A DNA stretch of 64,000 nucleotides. It comes from Auanema rhodensis. Taxonomy: Eukaryota; Nematoda; Chromadorea; Rhabditida; Rhabditidae. Every line of letters starts with the position of its first letter. Positions within the stretch are counted from its first letter, which is position 1. Below the pieces are notes generated by a model. That model saw nothing but the letters and a program-made list of their open reading frames with translations, was not told the DNA's origin and made no database searches. The position numbers and the translations under genes are program-made. The stretch spans positions 16,926,001 through 16,990,000 of the forward strand of contig OZ059897.1 in the NCBI GenBank assembly GCA_964057225.1. Direction: 5' to 3'. Shown here one piece after another: positions 26,287 through 44,607 of this stretch.

Positions 26287-26459
26287 AAGTTTTCTTTTTT
26301 GTTTAGTTTATTAGTTTTTGTTATTGTAAATACAAATTTCACGAGAAATAAATTGTTATTATGTATAAACTGTTTTTTTGATAACTATGTTTGTATGGTG
26401 CTTCATATACCTAAATCAACTTATTGATTCTTGATATTCTATACAAAGGGTTTAAAAGC

Positions 26460-29400
26460 ATGTTGGAAGGTTCAGAAGATTTTTTTTCGGGAACTGATGA
26501 CATTGTCACAAGAAAATATATTCATAGCTTAGTTGAGAATGCTTCAAAACTTGAAGATAAATCTAGAGTTATTACGTGAGTAATTTTTGCTTCAAAAATT
26601 TAACTTTAGAAATGTATTTAGATATATTTCCACGTTAGAAAATGAAGCTTTGGAAGCAGCGCTTCCTTCATTATGTCTTTTAACTGAGAATATAACGGGA
26701 TTAGACAAAATGATATTATTAGATATATGTCATATGGTATTAATTGGTTAGTACTTCAGAAAACTTTCAGATACCAAATAATTTTCTTCATAGATCCACT
26801 TTCCAACAGAGGTTCAAGAAAGGCTTGCATTTCATGTTTAAAGTTACTAACAGGAATTGGAAACTGTTATAACGACTTTTACATATTTTTAGAGAGTCTT
26901 GAAGAACCCCAGGTTATTATTCTGATTAAATAAGCTCTAATGATTGCATTATAGTTTCATCTGATTAGACCAATTTTATCTCGTTGGGAACTTATTCTAG
27001 ACTCTGTTCGTAATGAAACTTTGACTTGGAAGTTAGCTTCCGTTATTCTAGTAAAATATTTTTCAAAACTGAACTTGTGTGTACAGGTCTATTCAGATTC
27101 GAAGTCTGAATCACACAAATGGATGGGTAAGAATTTGGGGTCTCGAAAAAGCTGTTGAGATTGAGAGTGCTGTTGTGGCGACCGATTTCAAGGTAAGTAA
27201 ATTCTTCATAATCATTTCATTGGTGTTTAGTTTATATTCGGCATTGTTTTCCAACATTTGAATGCAGTAGATTCATTATGGAGATTGTTGGAAAGAAACA
27301 AATTAGCAAGATTTATGAAGTCTTTGAAAACATTACTCTCTGGGATTTATAATGCTCAAATTGAAAAATGTGATTTGTAGGATTTAAGGAATGGCTATTT
27401 TATTATTTTGTTTCAGATGCTTTCATTAAAGAATTAACTATGGCTTTGAATAATTTGAGCTGTCCCCAGACTTTTTACTATATTGCACAGATGTTAGCAG
27501 AAACTGATTTCAAACCTATTTTAAAAGGTGATGACTTCTATTTAATAAGGTACTGTTTTGAGTATTATGCGATTTAAGAATTATATATTTTTAGATCTGT
27601 TTTAAGTAAAGCTCACTATATTGGTATGCTATCGCTTAGAATTAGTACTGAATACTTACTTCTAAAATTTTTTTCCAACATAATTGAATGGGTATTTGAA
27701 AATTATATTGTTAATTCGTTCACTAGTTACTATTTGGGATTTAGAATGCTGAGACTAAATTAGATTTCGGAATTATTACTAGTGTTCTTACACAAGATAG
27801 CCCAAAAGCATTTGAAGAGTTTTCTAAGATTCTTCTTAATGCCTGGAAAAGCTCCGATTACGATCCCAATATTGCAATCAAGTCTGTTTGTCCGGAAAAT
27901 ATATCAATGGTAATCGATTTCGAATGACTTCAGCTTATTTAGAATACTTCTTATTTAGCTGGATGATTGCTATCGGCTTATTTGGATTGATGCTATGGCA
28001 AATCAAAAGGTATCTCATCTCACATCCTTAATTTCACTTGATGTTTGTGAACGACTTGCTACTCTGCCAACAACAAGAATTGATTCTATGGTCTATCTTC
28101 TAACGACTATGCCTGAAGGTACTGTTCGGCAAAAGTATTATGAATGCTGATATATTTTTTAAGAATCAAAGCTCGACGAAGGCATAATTTCCTCAATAAA
28201 TGGATATATTTTGATGAAGTTAGCAATATCTGAAGCAAAAGTAATGATTTATTAAATTTTCTCTCGTAACAATCGTACTTTTCAGTGTTCAGACTTTATT
28301 ATTTTACGTAAAGTCTATATTCCTTTCTTGAAGAAATATTATAACTGGTCATTAAGTATATTGACGAATGCTGTGGATTGCTTTAGTGGTGATAGCGAGG
28401 TTTAAATCATTTGAGGAATCTTAATTACTTTTGTAGTATAGAAGAGCATAACCCCAGAAAAAACTGCTATGCTAATTATTCTTTTTGATGAACTCGTGGA
28501 TCAAATTGGTTCAGTGAATGAAGAAAATTTCTTATTAATTGAGAAATATGTTGGATCAAATTTTATTGCTGGACTTCGATTGAAAAAACATGCATCGGAA
28601 AGTACTAAAGAGTTTAGCATGATATCAGCTTGGGCGCACTCTGCGTCTTTGAAGCTTTTCCAAAGGTAAAAAACTGTGAAGAATCTTCATATGAAACTTG
28701 GTTTCAGATTTTTTAAATTTGTTAAGATCGCTCCTAAAGAAATTGTAGAAGAAGCAATAGAAGTACTAGATTCAACAGCTTCGTATGAAGTTAAGCAATG
28801 CTTATTGGAGATTATTGCTTCAAATATACAATATGTAATTGCTTAATACATCTTCGTGTTTGTATTCAAACATTTAGATATCCGATTCTGACCTTTTAAT
28901 TAAAGCAGTGAAGTGTGCTGACTTGGTTGTTAGTGAAGAGAAAAAATCTCAAAACTATTTTCCAGCCATATCAATGGTTTTTGCAATTGGAATAAATCAA
29001 CAAGTTATGAATGATGATGATGCCAAGAAAGTTCTTTTGGTTAGTTTTTCCGTTGTCTTAAAATTGTTTTATTTTTCTCTGAGGTTCTAGTTGAGATATT
29101 TAGGAGATTTGCATTAAATATATTGAACTAGCTAGTCTGAGTCCTACCGTAGCCTTGGTATTAGCTAATGCTTTGACAACTTATAAATTACCACTTACAC
29201 CTGACTGGGCACCAATTGTAAGATTTGGACTTTTATTTCCTTATTGAAATACAATTTGTTTCAGATTGTAAAGTTAGCTATGTTTGGTCCTGTTCCACGA
29301 AAAGATACCAAAATAATCAATGATTCGTATTCACAAATTTATAATATGGATTGTGATTTATCTTGCTTCCTGCCACCTTCCAGCCAAGAACGGTAGAATG

Positions 29401-31426
29401 ACTTTTAGTACAAAATCTCATTCTTTGTATTTCTTTCAGTCTTCATGAAATTACTCAACGTGTTCGTATGCAAGCTCTATTGGTAGCAATAAAGTGTTCA
29501 AAAAATAATGAAACTTTCGCTACAACTATATATGATACAATTGTTACAGAATTTAACATTTTAGATGCCAGTTCCTCTCGGTTAGAAAGTTTTAGTATTA
29601 TAATCATTATGTTTCTGCAGCTCGTTCGGTCTTTCTCTTCCTCATCGTCAAAAAACACGTGCTTCTGCTCTTCTTTTGTTCTGTGCTGAGTATATTAATG
29701 ACAAAGTTTTTTTCAGCCAGATTTCTAGCCGGAATCTAATAATTTTAGGAGACCCTTATGAAAATATTCAACTTTGGGATTAGTGGTATTGCGGATCCGT
29801 GTCAACAATTTTCTATTAAATTATTAATTGAATGGACACTATCTCGCATGTCACTTAAGCACAGCAACATAGAAGTTGAACTAATAAACGTTAATAAGAA
29901 AGTAAATTGCTTACTATTTCTATGTATATTCTAGCCGGTTTAAGATTGCTAAAGAAAGAATTGGAAGCGTATCGTCTTGGTTGAATATATTAGTTCATAT
30001 ATTCCGAGTTAAAAATAATAAGGTATGCGTTAGTTAGCATTGATATTAAGGCATACATTTTATTCAGGAATATTTTGAACGTTTTATTACCTTAATCTTA
30101 CCATGGACAACAGCTCAGAATTTCGGAGTGCGATGTACCGCTATCGCTGCAGCTACGGTTTCATTTTCATCGAGAACAAATGTCACAAACCATTTATAGA
30201 TTCTCTATCGTTCACTTTCCGAACAAGAGCAAAAGAATTGGCCAACCGTTAAATCTATCATTGATTTTGACTTAGAACCTGCTGGGTAGTTTTGTTTGAA
30301 ATTTTAAATAATTAGATTTTTTTTTCAGTAATTCAAAAAGAATTATTGATAATCTCTTGGAAGACTTTTATTTTGCTTACTTGAATGTTGAGAAGCATTT
30401 CGACTTTCATACGGCTTTAGTTGATATTCCTTCAAAAACCGGCTTACCTGCTGATGATACAATTTCCGAATATTTGATACTGGTTCGAAATACTGTAGTT
30501 CTTAATCACATATCTTGTTAAGGAACTAAATGATTCTGAAGTCTCTTCCAAGAATGACGATGAAGCGCTCTCAAAGGCTTCTTCAATTGTTTATAACGGT
30601 ATTATAATAATGCTACTAATTACAGTCAAGTTCTTTCTGTTTCAGCTTTGAGTAAAAATAGTAGTTGTGCTCCTGACATGGAATTCGAAGAAGCAGAGGA
30701 AGATAGTTATCGTCTATCATGCATTTATATCATATAAACTTGTTAAACTTTAGATTCCAGTAACGCTCAGCCAGGATCCGAAAACGCTCTTCAACGTAAA
30801 ATAGATACTGCTGGGAGAGAAAAGAAGTCAGATTGCTCTATGATTGTAGTAGCTAGTTTGATAGATAAGCCAACCAATTTAGGAGGTATATAAATCTCAG
30901 TTTAGTCTTTCTGAGTCAAAACATTTTAAGGATTATGTCGTACATCTGAAATTTTTGGAGTAGATTCCCTTGTGATTGCCGACCAACTGCTTATGCAAGA
31001 TGCCAACTTTAAAGCTCTTAGCATGTCCAGTGAAAACTGGCAAAAGATCGAAGCTGTAAGCTTTAAACACAATATGCATTGCTATAGCTTGTTTACAGAA
31101 AAGACCACAAGATTTATTACCCTATCTTCAACAGTTGCGCAGTGAAGGATATACTGTTATTGCGGCTGAGCAAACTGTTGATAGTGTACCCATGCACAAA
31201 TTTCAGTTCCCTAAAAAGGTTTACTTTGTCTTCATAAATGTTAGATGTTTAATTTCAGTGTGCTTTATTAATGGGAGATGAACGTAAAGGGGTTCCAACC
31301 AATTTGCTGCAATGTGTTGATCGTACAGTTGAAATAGATCAACTTGGACAAACCAGAAGTTTGAATGTTCATGTTACAGCTGCCTTATTTATATCGAAAT
31401 ATGTTGAGCAGGTTTTACTTCAATAA
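26460..31426 (+). CDS. TARBP1: TARBP1/Trm3-type tRNA ribose 2'-O-methyltransferase
   Basis: A SpoU (SPOUT) methyltransferase that makes 2'-O-methylguanosine at position 18 in the D loop of tRNAs, homologous to yeast Trm3 and human TARBP1. Roughly 25-30 exons with introns near 45 nt give an estimated 1,150 residues. The first ~1,000 residues are leucine-rich and helical (ARM/HEAT-like), as in the family, starting MLEGSEDFFSGTDDIVTRKY. The C-terminal catalytic domain is clear: [20 protein letters not shown] (SPOUT motif 1), SEGYTVIAAEQT, then FPKKCALLMGDERKGVPTNL (motif 2) and RSLNVHVTAALFISKYVEQV (motif 3), ending at CAA TAA. The motif asparagine and arginine residues for cofactor binding are kept. 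The extreme N-terminal boundary and several exons in the poorly conserved middle are uncertain. It is probably the second gene of an operon behind MRPS18C. Confidence 0.92.
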
Positions 31427-32006
31427 TCTTGAACTATTCCTGCAATGGCAGCATTTTGTTGTCAATTTTTTGTTATGAAACGGTTGCATTAACTATGCAC
31501 GTTGATTTGTTTTATCACATTTGTTTTGTTGAATAAATTTTTTTATTTTATACATATTGTGTTGATGAATCAGTTGAGTGAGTTGAATCAATAAATTCAT
31601 AAAATGATTTGAAGTGATTGAACTATGAGACATTTTATAAGGACGTTGCTCATGAAATAAAAAGTCAACAAGTGGTATTTGCTTATCGTATGATAGAATA
31701 CAAAGTGATAAGACTCGTATTTAAAACTACTTCATTAACTAGGATGGCGTTCAAATGCTCTATCAGACACAAGGTTTGCGAAACTATTTCACCGCGAAAA
31801 TTGAATTGAAATTTTTTTAGATTGCTTCGAAATGTATGCAAGTTTTCGAATCCATAATTGCAAAAATGCTTTTAATAATATCAATCTGTTCAATAATATA
31901 CTCAAACAACTGGCGTATGTTTTTTTCTAATTGAAACGAAAACTCAATTCTTCCTTTAGTATCCGTATTTATTAATTTTGCATTTCTATTTTTGGCTATA
32001 TTTTCC
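31427..32006. other. Intergenic, TARBP1 to two-TM gene
   Basis: AT-rich with AATAAA signals near 31534 and 31591. Short open frames at 31618-31809 (+) and 31817-32008 (-) show no motif and no splice partners. No gene can be supported. Confidence 0.5.
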
Positions 32007-32865
32007 ATGATTACCTATGCGAAATGTTATCAAAAAACGCAGCCAGTGCTCGCATTACCTCTACTTATTAACCAGGTAGAGTTAAAGATACAAGAAAACA
32101 TTAATTGAGGAAACAAATCAGACAGTATTCATATTCTGGATATTCATTTGGTTGTACGCAAGTATCGTTTCCATAACATCAGGTAATTTATGGTCTTTGG
32201 AATGGCTTGGGGGACCAAAAAGTAGCAGGGAAGTTGGAAGCAGAGACGTTACAGATCCAAAATATATTGACCCTAATGAGACTCATCCAGAAACAAAAAA
32301 ATGTAAGAATACAAACGAGAATTATAAAAAAGTAATATTTAGCCATAACCTATGGATCAATTATCATGGGCGTTTCTTTGGTTGTCATGATCTTTAAAAT
32401 AATTGGATGGAGAATCGCAAAAACTACATATGATGAGCTTAAAATAAAGCGTTCACACTTAAACTTGTTAGAATCAAAACGTTTGGAAAATGCGAACAAC
32501 AGTACGCCCACAGATAACGGGCAGTTTGGTAGATATATCGGAGAGGTGGGTATGAATCAGAAAGTAATACATTATATGATAATCTTCCAGGGTGTGGTTC
32601 CAAACAACGAAAATGTACTTAATTCGAGAAGTATTATATTAATATTTTTACAAATGTCTTATAGGAAAATAACGATATAAACAAATCACACGAAGGAGTT
32701 CATCCAAGTGGAAATTCTTCAAGAGTGCGTATTATGGACCGAAAGGATGAAGCACCTCCTGCTTACAAAGACAGAGATGCCATAGATGAGCGTTCCCATT
32801 TTTTATCAAACAATAGGAAAGAGCGCTTATCACCATCATCGAGTTACTTAGAATCCGCTATATAA
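32007..32865 (+). CDS. Two-pass membrane protein with PPAY motif, family unknown
   Basis: Five exons join to about 220 residues. The N-terminal 23 residues (MITYAKCYQKTQPVLALPLL) lead into TM1 (FIFWIFIWLYASIVSITSG). A polar loop of about 40 residues with one NET glycosylation sequon follows, then TM2 (ITYGSIIMGVSLVVMIFKII) and a charged tail of about 125 residues. In the tail EAPPAYKD contains a PPxY motif, the usual ligand of WW domains such as those of NEDD4-type ubiquitin ligases. Joining needs the acceptor at 32121 to keep TM1 in frame, and a short intron from the GTACTT at about 32615 to the TAG before 32666. I do not recognise the family. The topology and PY motif suggest a membrane adaptor regulated by ubiquitination; that is inference. 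Confidence 0.65.
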
Positions 32866-33317
32866 AAATTTTTAAATGTTTATATATAAAAAATTAATAT
32901 AACTTTGCTTTGCCGTCAACTGTATTTAGCATATTCATAAATCATGCTCCAATGACATACCGTAGTAAGACACGCATACCCTATAACAATACCAGGACTT
33001 TTGAGCCAAAATATTTTGGCTTCTACCCAAAACTTATGTTACTTGGTGAACTTTTCCTTTTTATCATAATTATATGATAAAAAGGAGATATCACGCAAAA
33101 GAGTTAAAGCATAGATGAAGCTGAATATCTTTCTGTCAATGACATCTTATTATAAATTACATCGTTTTATGTACTTCGTGAAAAAACCAGTTAATGTTCT
33201 TTATAAATTAATATAATGTTTCTATCACATAAAATATTGAAATTTATAGGCCAAACAATATAATTGGTTGGAGATTGATAATGAATAATCCTTTGAAAGC
33301 CTATTTATGAGCTAGAA
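32866..33317. other. Intergenic, upstream of NFI
   Basis: No coding gene is seen. TTTTTATCATAATTATATGATAAAAAG at about 33057-33082 is an almost perfect inverted repeat around a short AT-rich loop. It could form a hairpin, as a transcript end or a protein site, but no function is shown. Confidence 0.4.
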
Positions 33318-36828
<3,511 letters not shown>

Positions 36829-37675
36829 ATCTACTGTTCTTGATATCATGTTAAACATTTTCCGCGCAACGCTTGTATTTTAAAAATACCCAAAGGATCA
36901 AAAGTAAGGCTGATCAATAAGGCTGGTTTACTATATATATGGTTCCTTGACTTCAATTATAGTTTTTTTTATGAAGAGCTGCTTTAATAAAACTAAGTTT
37001 TCATTTTTGAGGAATTACCCTTTAACTCATTCTAGCAGATTCATCTTCACTGCTAATTTTCTCTCAGTGGTGCCGAACATTGTTTCTAATTTCCACTGTT
37101 TTTCTTAGCTAGTCAGTTGTGTTATAATAATGTTCCGCCTCATTTTTTTAATTTGAAGTTGTTCTAAAGAACTTTGAAGGAACTAACCCAGCATAAGTAA
37201 AGGTGCTCATAGTTTCCTTAATTGTGTTATGTTTTCTTGTTGAACATGTTTAGGACAGCCTCTTCGATTGTAATAATTTATTTCTTTTATATTTCATCAA
37301 GTTTGAGAAACCTGCTGTCGTATATGTATAATGCTCTCCAGCATTTATACTGCTGTACTTATTGCGTCTTGACCCACCATTACGAGTTTTTAGAGCGACT
37401 GTATTTCCTAGCTTCAGAGTATTTGTAATCAACATTAACATAGCTATATCAAAGGTGCTGTCACTTTCGTACTAATTTGTTTAGTTATATTGTTCTATTG
37501 TTTTTGTCTTCTCCAAAGTCTGAAACTTTGGTTTTTAATTTCTTCAAATACACTTTCAATTAATATCAGATATAGAATTTATACAGTATGCTTTAATGTA
37601 ACAGTTGAAAAACGAACAAATCAACAACAATCATAACAAGTATAACAAAAGTAACACAATGAAACAACAAAACAA
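36829..37675. other. Convergent 3' region, NFI / NOP2
   Basis: Probable long 3' UTR of NFI on the plus strand, with AATAAA at about 36986, facing the 3' end of NOP2 on the minus strand. Open frames at 37222-37428 and 37250-37441 show no motif and are judged chance. Confidence 0.5.
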
Positions 37676-40546
<2,871 letters not shown>

Positions 40547-42355
40547 ATTAATATATAGTTAACTACTGTAAAAAAAAAATTAACTAGTTAAATGTATCGT
40601 AGTTTTTCGAATATTAAAATGAAATTTCAGAATGAATTAAAACTTTTTTGTAAACAGCAAGCAAAGAAATTCGTAATTTGAAAATTTCCGTTGGATCGAG
40701 TATTAAAATATATTATACATGTATGTTCAATGTCATTCAGAAGATGGAATATTATGAACGAATTTTCATATTAATTTATCATAACAAAATAAAAAATGAA
40801 TAAAAACTATGATTTAAACTTTTAAAAAGTTTGGAAAAAGAAAGAAAAAAAGGCTTTCTGTAATTTTTAAAAAAGTCACAGTTAAATAAATTACTTATTT
40901 AAATTTTTTATAACTGCTCAGCGTCATGCTATGAATAAGGCTGTCCTGCATCGGAATAAACAAGACTTTTTGAAGAAAAACTAGATAGTTCGAGACGTCG
41001 ATAAATATCTTTCACTGTAGGCTCTCCTTCTTGATTCATCAGCACTGCAGTCTTCAAGAATAGATTCAGAAACATTAACTTTTAGAGAATATTACCAGGG
41101 GCATCGTCAGATCAGTTCTATTTGTGAATCTTCGTAATCTTGATTTTTTCTCATCTTCTAACCAAATATTTGAATCCTTTCACGAAATTCAATGGATGTA
41201 TATGGCTATAAACTAACTGTTTTAACAACGGTTGTACTTTGTTTTCTAAAGATATTTTTTTTTCTTTTTTGACATAGAGTTGAAGAGAAAAAAATAGTAA
41301 GTAAAGGAAATATTATCATTAATAATCCTAAAAAAATTATTTGAAAATAGACTTCGAATTGTTCTAACCTGAAATAGCAATGACCATATGTATGCAGAGG
41401 GGGATATCAGTTATGGCTGATTAATACAATCTTCATTAACATATTTCTCAATCAATTGCACAGCCGCTTATCCAAAAAAAGTTTTTAAAAATGAAATAAT
41501 ATTATTTGTAAAGTCTTGACTTTTCAAATAATTTTTATACAAAGTTGTTCCAATTTAGAAATTGTTTTATTATTAGTAATGCCAAGCAATTTTATTCCTT
41601 ATTAATGGGTCACAAGTTTCTCTTTACATTCCTCTGCTGTCCATATTCCATCTATCCATTCATATTTACTCTGTGTTTTTTTTAATTCTGAAGCGTTTTT
41701 CATCCTTTGCGAAAACTATTTATTCAACACTTTTTTATATTTTCTAATTTTCTATAGATAAAATTACTGAACATCAAAACATACAAAGGCATGTACATAA
41801 ATTCGATTTCAAGCAAAATAATAATAATGAGAATTTCAAAGTTCTCGATAAACATTTTTGCTGCTTAAGTATTCGACCACAGTCATCAACGTATATAAAA
41901 GAAAGGGTATAAGACTCCGTAGATAATGATGATATATCTTCAAGTATCATTAAACTCTCTATGATGATAATTTCAATGATCTACGAGCCCTTTCTCTTGA
42001 TGATGTGTTCCTATTTGAGTGATTCGATTAGTAGCCGTTGAACTGTCAAATGAACCACGATGAGTACAAATAAAGAAAGCGTAGAGAGCTCCCACGAACT
42101 CTAAACCATCTTAATCTTCATTGTCAAGTCGTTTGTTTTGCTTCATCTTCTTGTCTTCTATTTTTTTTGGAGGAAGGCGGATTTAATTTAGACGTTTGTC
42201 TGTTTAGTTGTTCAGCGTATATTTTCTCATTGATTTGCTATCTAGAAAAGGTTTTAGCTTTTGTTTTGCAATTTCATGTTTATATCATTCCCATGTGAGT
42301 TTATCTTCTCTTAGCCTGTTATTTGAGAGAGGTTAATTTCAGATTTCAGTTCGAA
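40547..42355. other. Intergenic, NOP2 to peptide precursor
   Basis: Divergent 1.8 kb between the NOP2 start (-) and the peptide precursor (+). No coding frame with motif or splice partners is seen. It must hold both promoters; the part nearest 42355 contains pyrimidine-rich sequence and two successive TTTCAG sites. Confidence 0.5.
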
Positions 42356-43432
42356 ATGAGATTTCTTTCTATTATTTCGTTAGTTTTATGTTTCGTAGCA
42401 TTATGCTCAGGTATTCCGAATTTTTTCAGTCATAATACAACGCGTAAGTTGTTTCATCAATGAATTACTAATTAGAAATAATATCTCTTTATCTATTAAA
42501 CTCGAATTTTTAGCGAAAAGAGGACACAATTTTGCTGCACTAAACAGATTGCTATCATCACTACCTTTTCAACCGCGGATGGACTTAATTCCTATGAGTA
42601 AGTTATACTATACCAAACGTTATTATCTATGCTTGAATTAAGGTAGTCTTCGAAGTAAAGCGAGAGCCTAAATCACCACATGGAAATTCTATTAATGAAT
42701 GAACTTATCTGTACAATCATTATATGTTTGTTTTAAATATTACATGAAGAGTTTTATGAAAATTTACACATGAATTAACTCAAAGAATAGTTTATAAAGA
42801 CGAGTATACTGTATATATTGGTTATATGCAGTCATGTGCGATAAAAGTCGGATACTTATTTGAAACCGTCAGAAAAAACTAATTAATCAAGTTTCACAGT
42901 AAGATTTGGGGTGTTTTCTGGGCATGGGCTTCACGAGATTCTTCGAGACTCATAAAACGTCCAGGCTGTGCTCTAGAAGAAACGGTAATCCAGCTGTATG
43001 CTTAAAGTTATTATTTTATCAATCAATGAGCCTGTTCCTAGTCCCAAACAGTTTTTTAGCTATTCGAAATAGCCAAAAAACTTGACATTTATTTAAAAAT
43101 ATTGAGAATTCAGTTTTTATTATATTAACATGCATTTTGTTGTTGTATTTGTTTCGTAAATTGAAGAGTTTTTCTGAGCCCTTTGAAAGACCACTGTCCG
43201 ATTTTCATTGCACATGACTGTATGTACAGAATTTTGTATCACTTAGTGCCTAGTTCCCTTCGCTCTTTTACTCACTATTTCCCTCTCACAGATTTTCCAA
43301 GATGTTGAAGAAGATGACAATTTATATGGAAAAGAAGAAGAACGAGTACCAATTTATGAGGCAACCATACAGCACATGAATTGGGCAAATATTGTAGTTA
43401 GAAGAGAGAAGACATTTATGGAAAAAGAATAG
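42356..43432 (+). CDS. Small secreted peptide precursor, candidate neuropeptide
   Basis: Exon 1 (42356-42443) encodes a clear signal peptide, MRFLSIISLVLCFVALCSG. Exon 2 (42514-42597) continues IPNFFSHNTTPKRGHNFAAL and then NRLLSSLPFQPRMDLIPM, so a Lys-Arg dibasic site lies about 11 residues after the signal peptide, as in prohormones. Two third exons keep frame. One at 42643-42671 gives the end SSLRSKARA (66 residues). One at 43302-43432, reached by the acceptor CCAAG, gives an acidic end NVEEDDNLYGKEEERVPIYE and a total near 100 residues. The predicted product begins GHNFAALNRLL. There is no C-terminal glycine for amidation in the obvious place, and I do not recognise the peptide family. 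The start follows two TTTCAG acceptors. A miniature transposon lies in the long intron. Confidence 0.6.
42829..43220. mobile_element. Tc1/mariner-like miniature element (MITE)
   Basis: A 24-base terminal inverted repeat (42829-42852 and 43197-43220) beginning CAGTCATGTGC, with 21 of 24 bases matching between the two ends, encloses 392 bp. TA follows the right end; the left flank reads TG after TATA, an imperfect target duplication. On the minus strand, 42890-42995 holds a ~30-codon open stretch with SSRAQPGRFMSLEESRE, vaguely like the linker after the first helix-turn-helix of Tc1-type transposases. Far too short to be autonomous. It lies in the long intron of the peptide precursor. Confidence 0.65.
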
Positions 43433-44490
43433 TCAACGACATGATGATTCGCTTCGTCTTCTTACTGTTTGACAAGTGGCTTGAAAAAACATTGTAATCT
43501 AATCGTTTAGTAGGAAATTATTCTAGAGATCTTTGTATCTGACCCATAGTCGTTGTACTGTAACATTCCACAGTGTTCTATCTCAATGTATCCCATCGAA
43601 GTAATCTTTTTTCATATATACGATATAACATTGAGAAGTTCAACTTGTATATATGGAAGAAATAAAATCAATTAATAGAAATAAGGTGAGTGAGTTAGGA
43701 AACGTTACACAATTTTACCTGCATCGCCAATGAGAAGAAGAGAATTTGTGCCTTAAAATGTTAAATACCGTCTTTCTGAACTCGATTGTATGCTGTTTTA
43801 TTCAAATGTAAATGATATGTTCTGACTAGTCGTGTGAGTCAATTGATTGAGGACAAGAGAAATGGAAACAGAAAAGAACAGCCCGAAGCATGAAAGGTAA
43901 AACAGCGAACTTTGTCTTTCCATGCATACCATCATTCATTTCTCTCTTTACACGAAGCACTTACTGGAATGAGAGACAAAAGCGCGCTGATCTTGATTTT
44001 ATCCTGAGAATGAATGAAACGTTGTATTATACTTGCCGTTGGACTTTGTATTAACATGGCCATTTTAGAATTTAGATGTCTCTAACACTGATTTTAATTG
44101 ATGCTTTGAGATGTGTGAACATGGTTTTTCGTTATGTGATTTGTCTAGACTAGTGTATATTGTTCTCATTCTTGTCCATCAATCCCACTGTATGTCTTGA
44201 CAGAATGAGGCTTGCGTTTCTCAGCCTTCAACGTCTTTATCTAAAACTCTTGTTACCATGAAACTAATTGCCGTTTATATGCATGTCCCTTGGCTTAGCT
44301 CTTGAACTGATTTTGATCGTTAGCTAGGATAGACATTCCTAAGGCTGTCTGTATACATTTTGTATTTCTGTCATGACCTACGATGTTTCGAAGATTTAGC
44401 TTTTCAAATAATGTTGGAAGTAAAATGATCATGATGAGAGAACATCATCAGTAGAGTTTCTTTTGCCAACACCGTCTTACATCATTTGAG

Positions 44491-44607
44491 ATGACGACAA
44501 CGTCACTGATGTCGACATCTGATTTCGGAACATTTGAAACATCACAAAAGACTGTTTGCAGGCAAGATGGTCGTCAAATTCAGTTTACGGTCTATACATT
44601 CTTACAA
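44491..44607 (+). other. Possible isolated coding exon
   Basis: An ATG-initiated frame with varied, non-repetitive residues (MTTTSLMSTSDFGTFETSQK, then TVCRQDGRQIQFTVYTFLQ) is followed by a GTTAAC donor candidate. Composition is less AT-rich than its surroundings. It could be an upstream exon of the zinc-finger gene, a lone gene fragment or chance. No matching downstream exon was identified. Confidence 0.2.
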
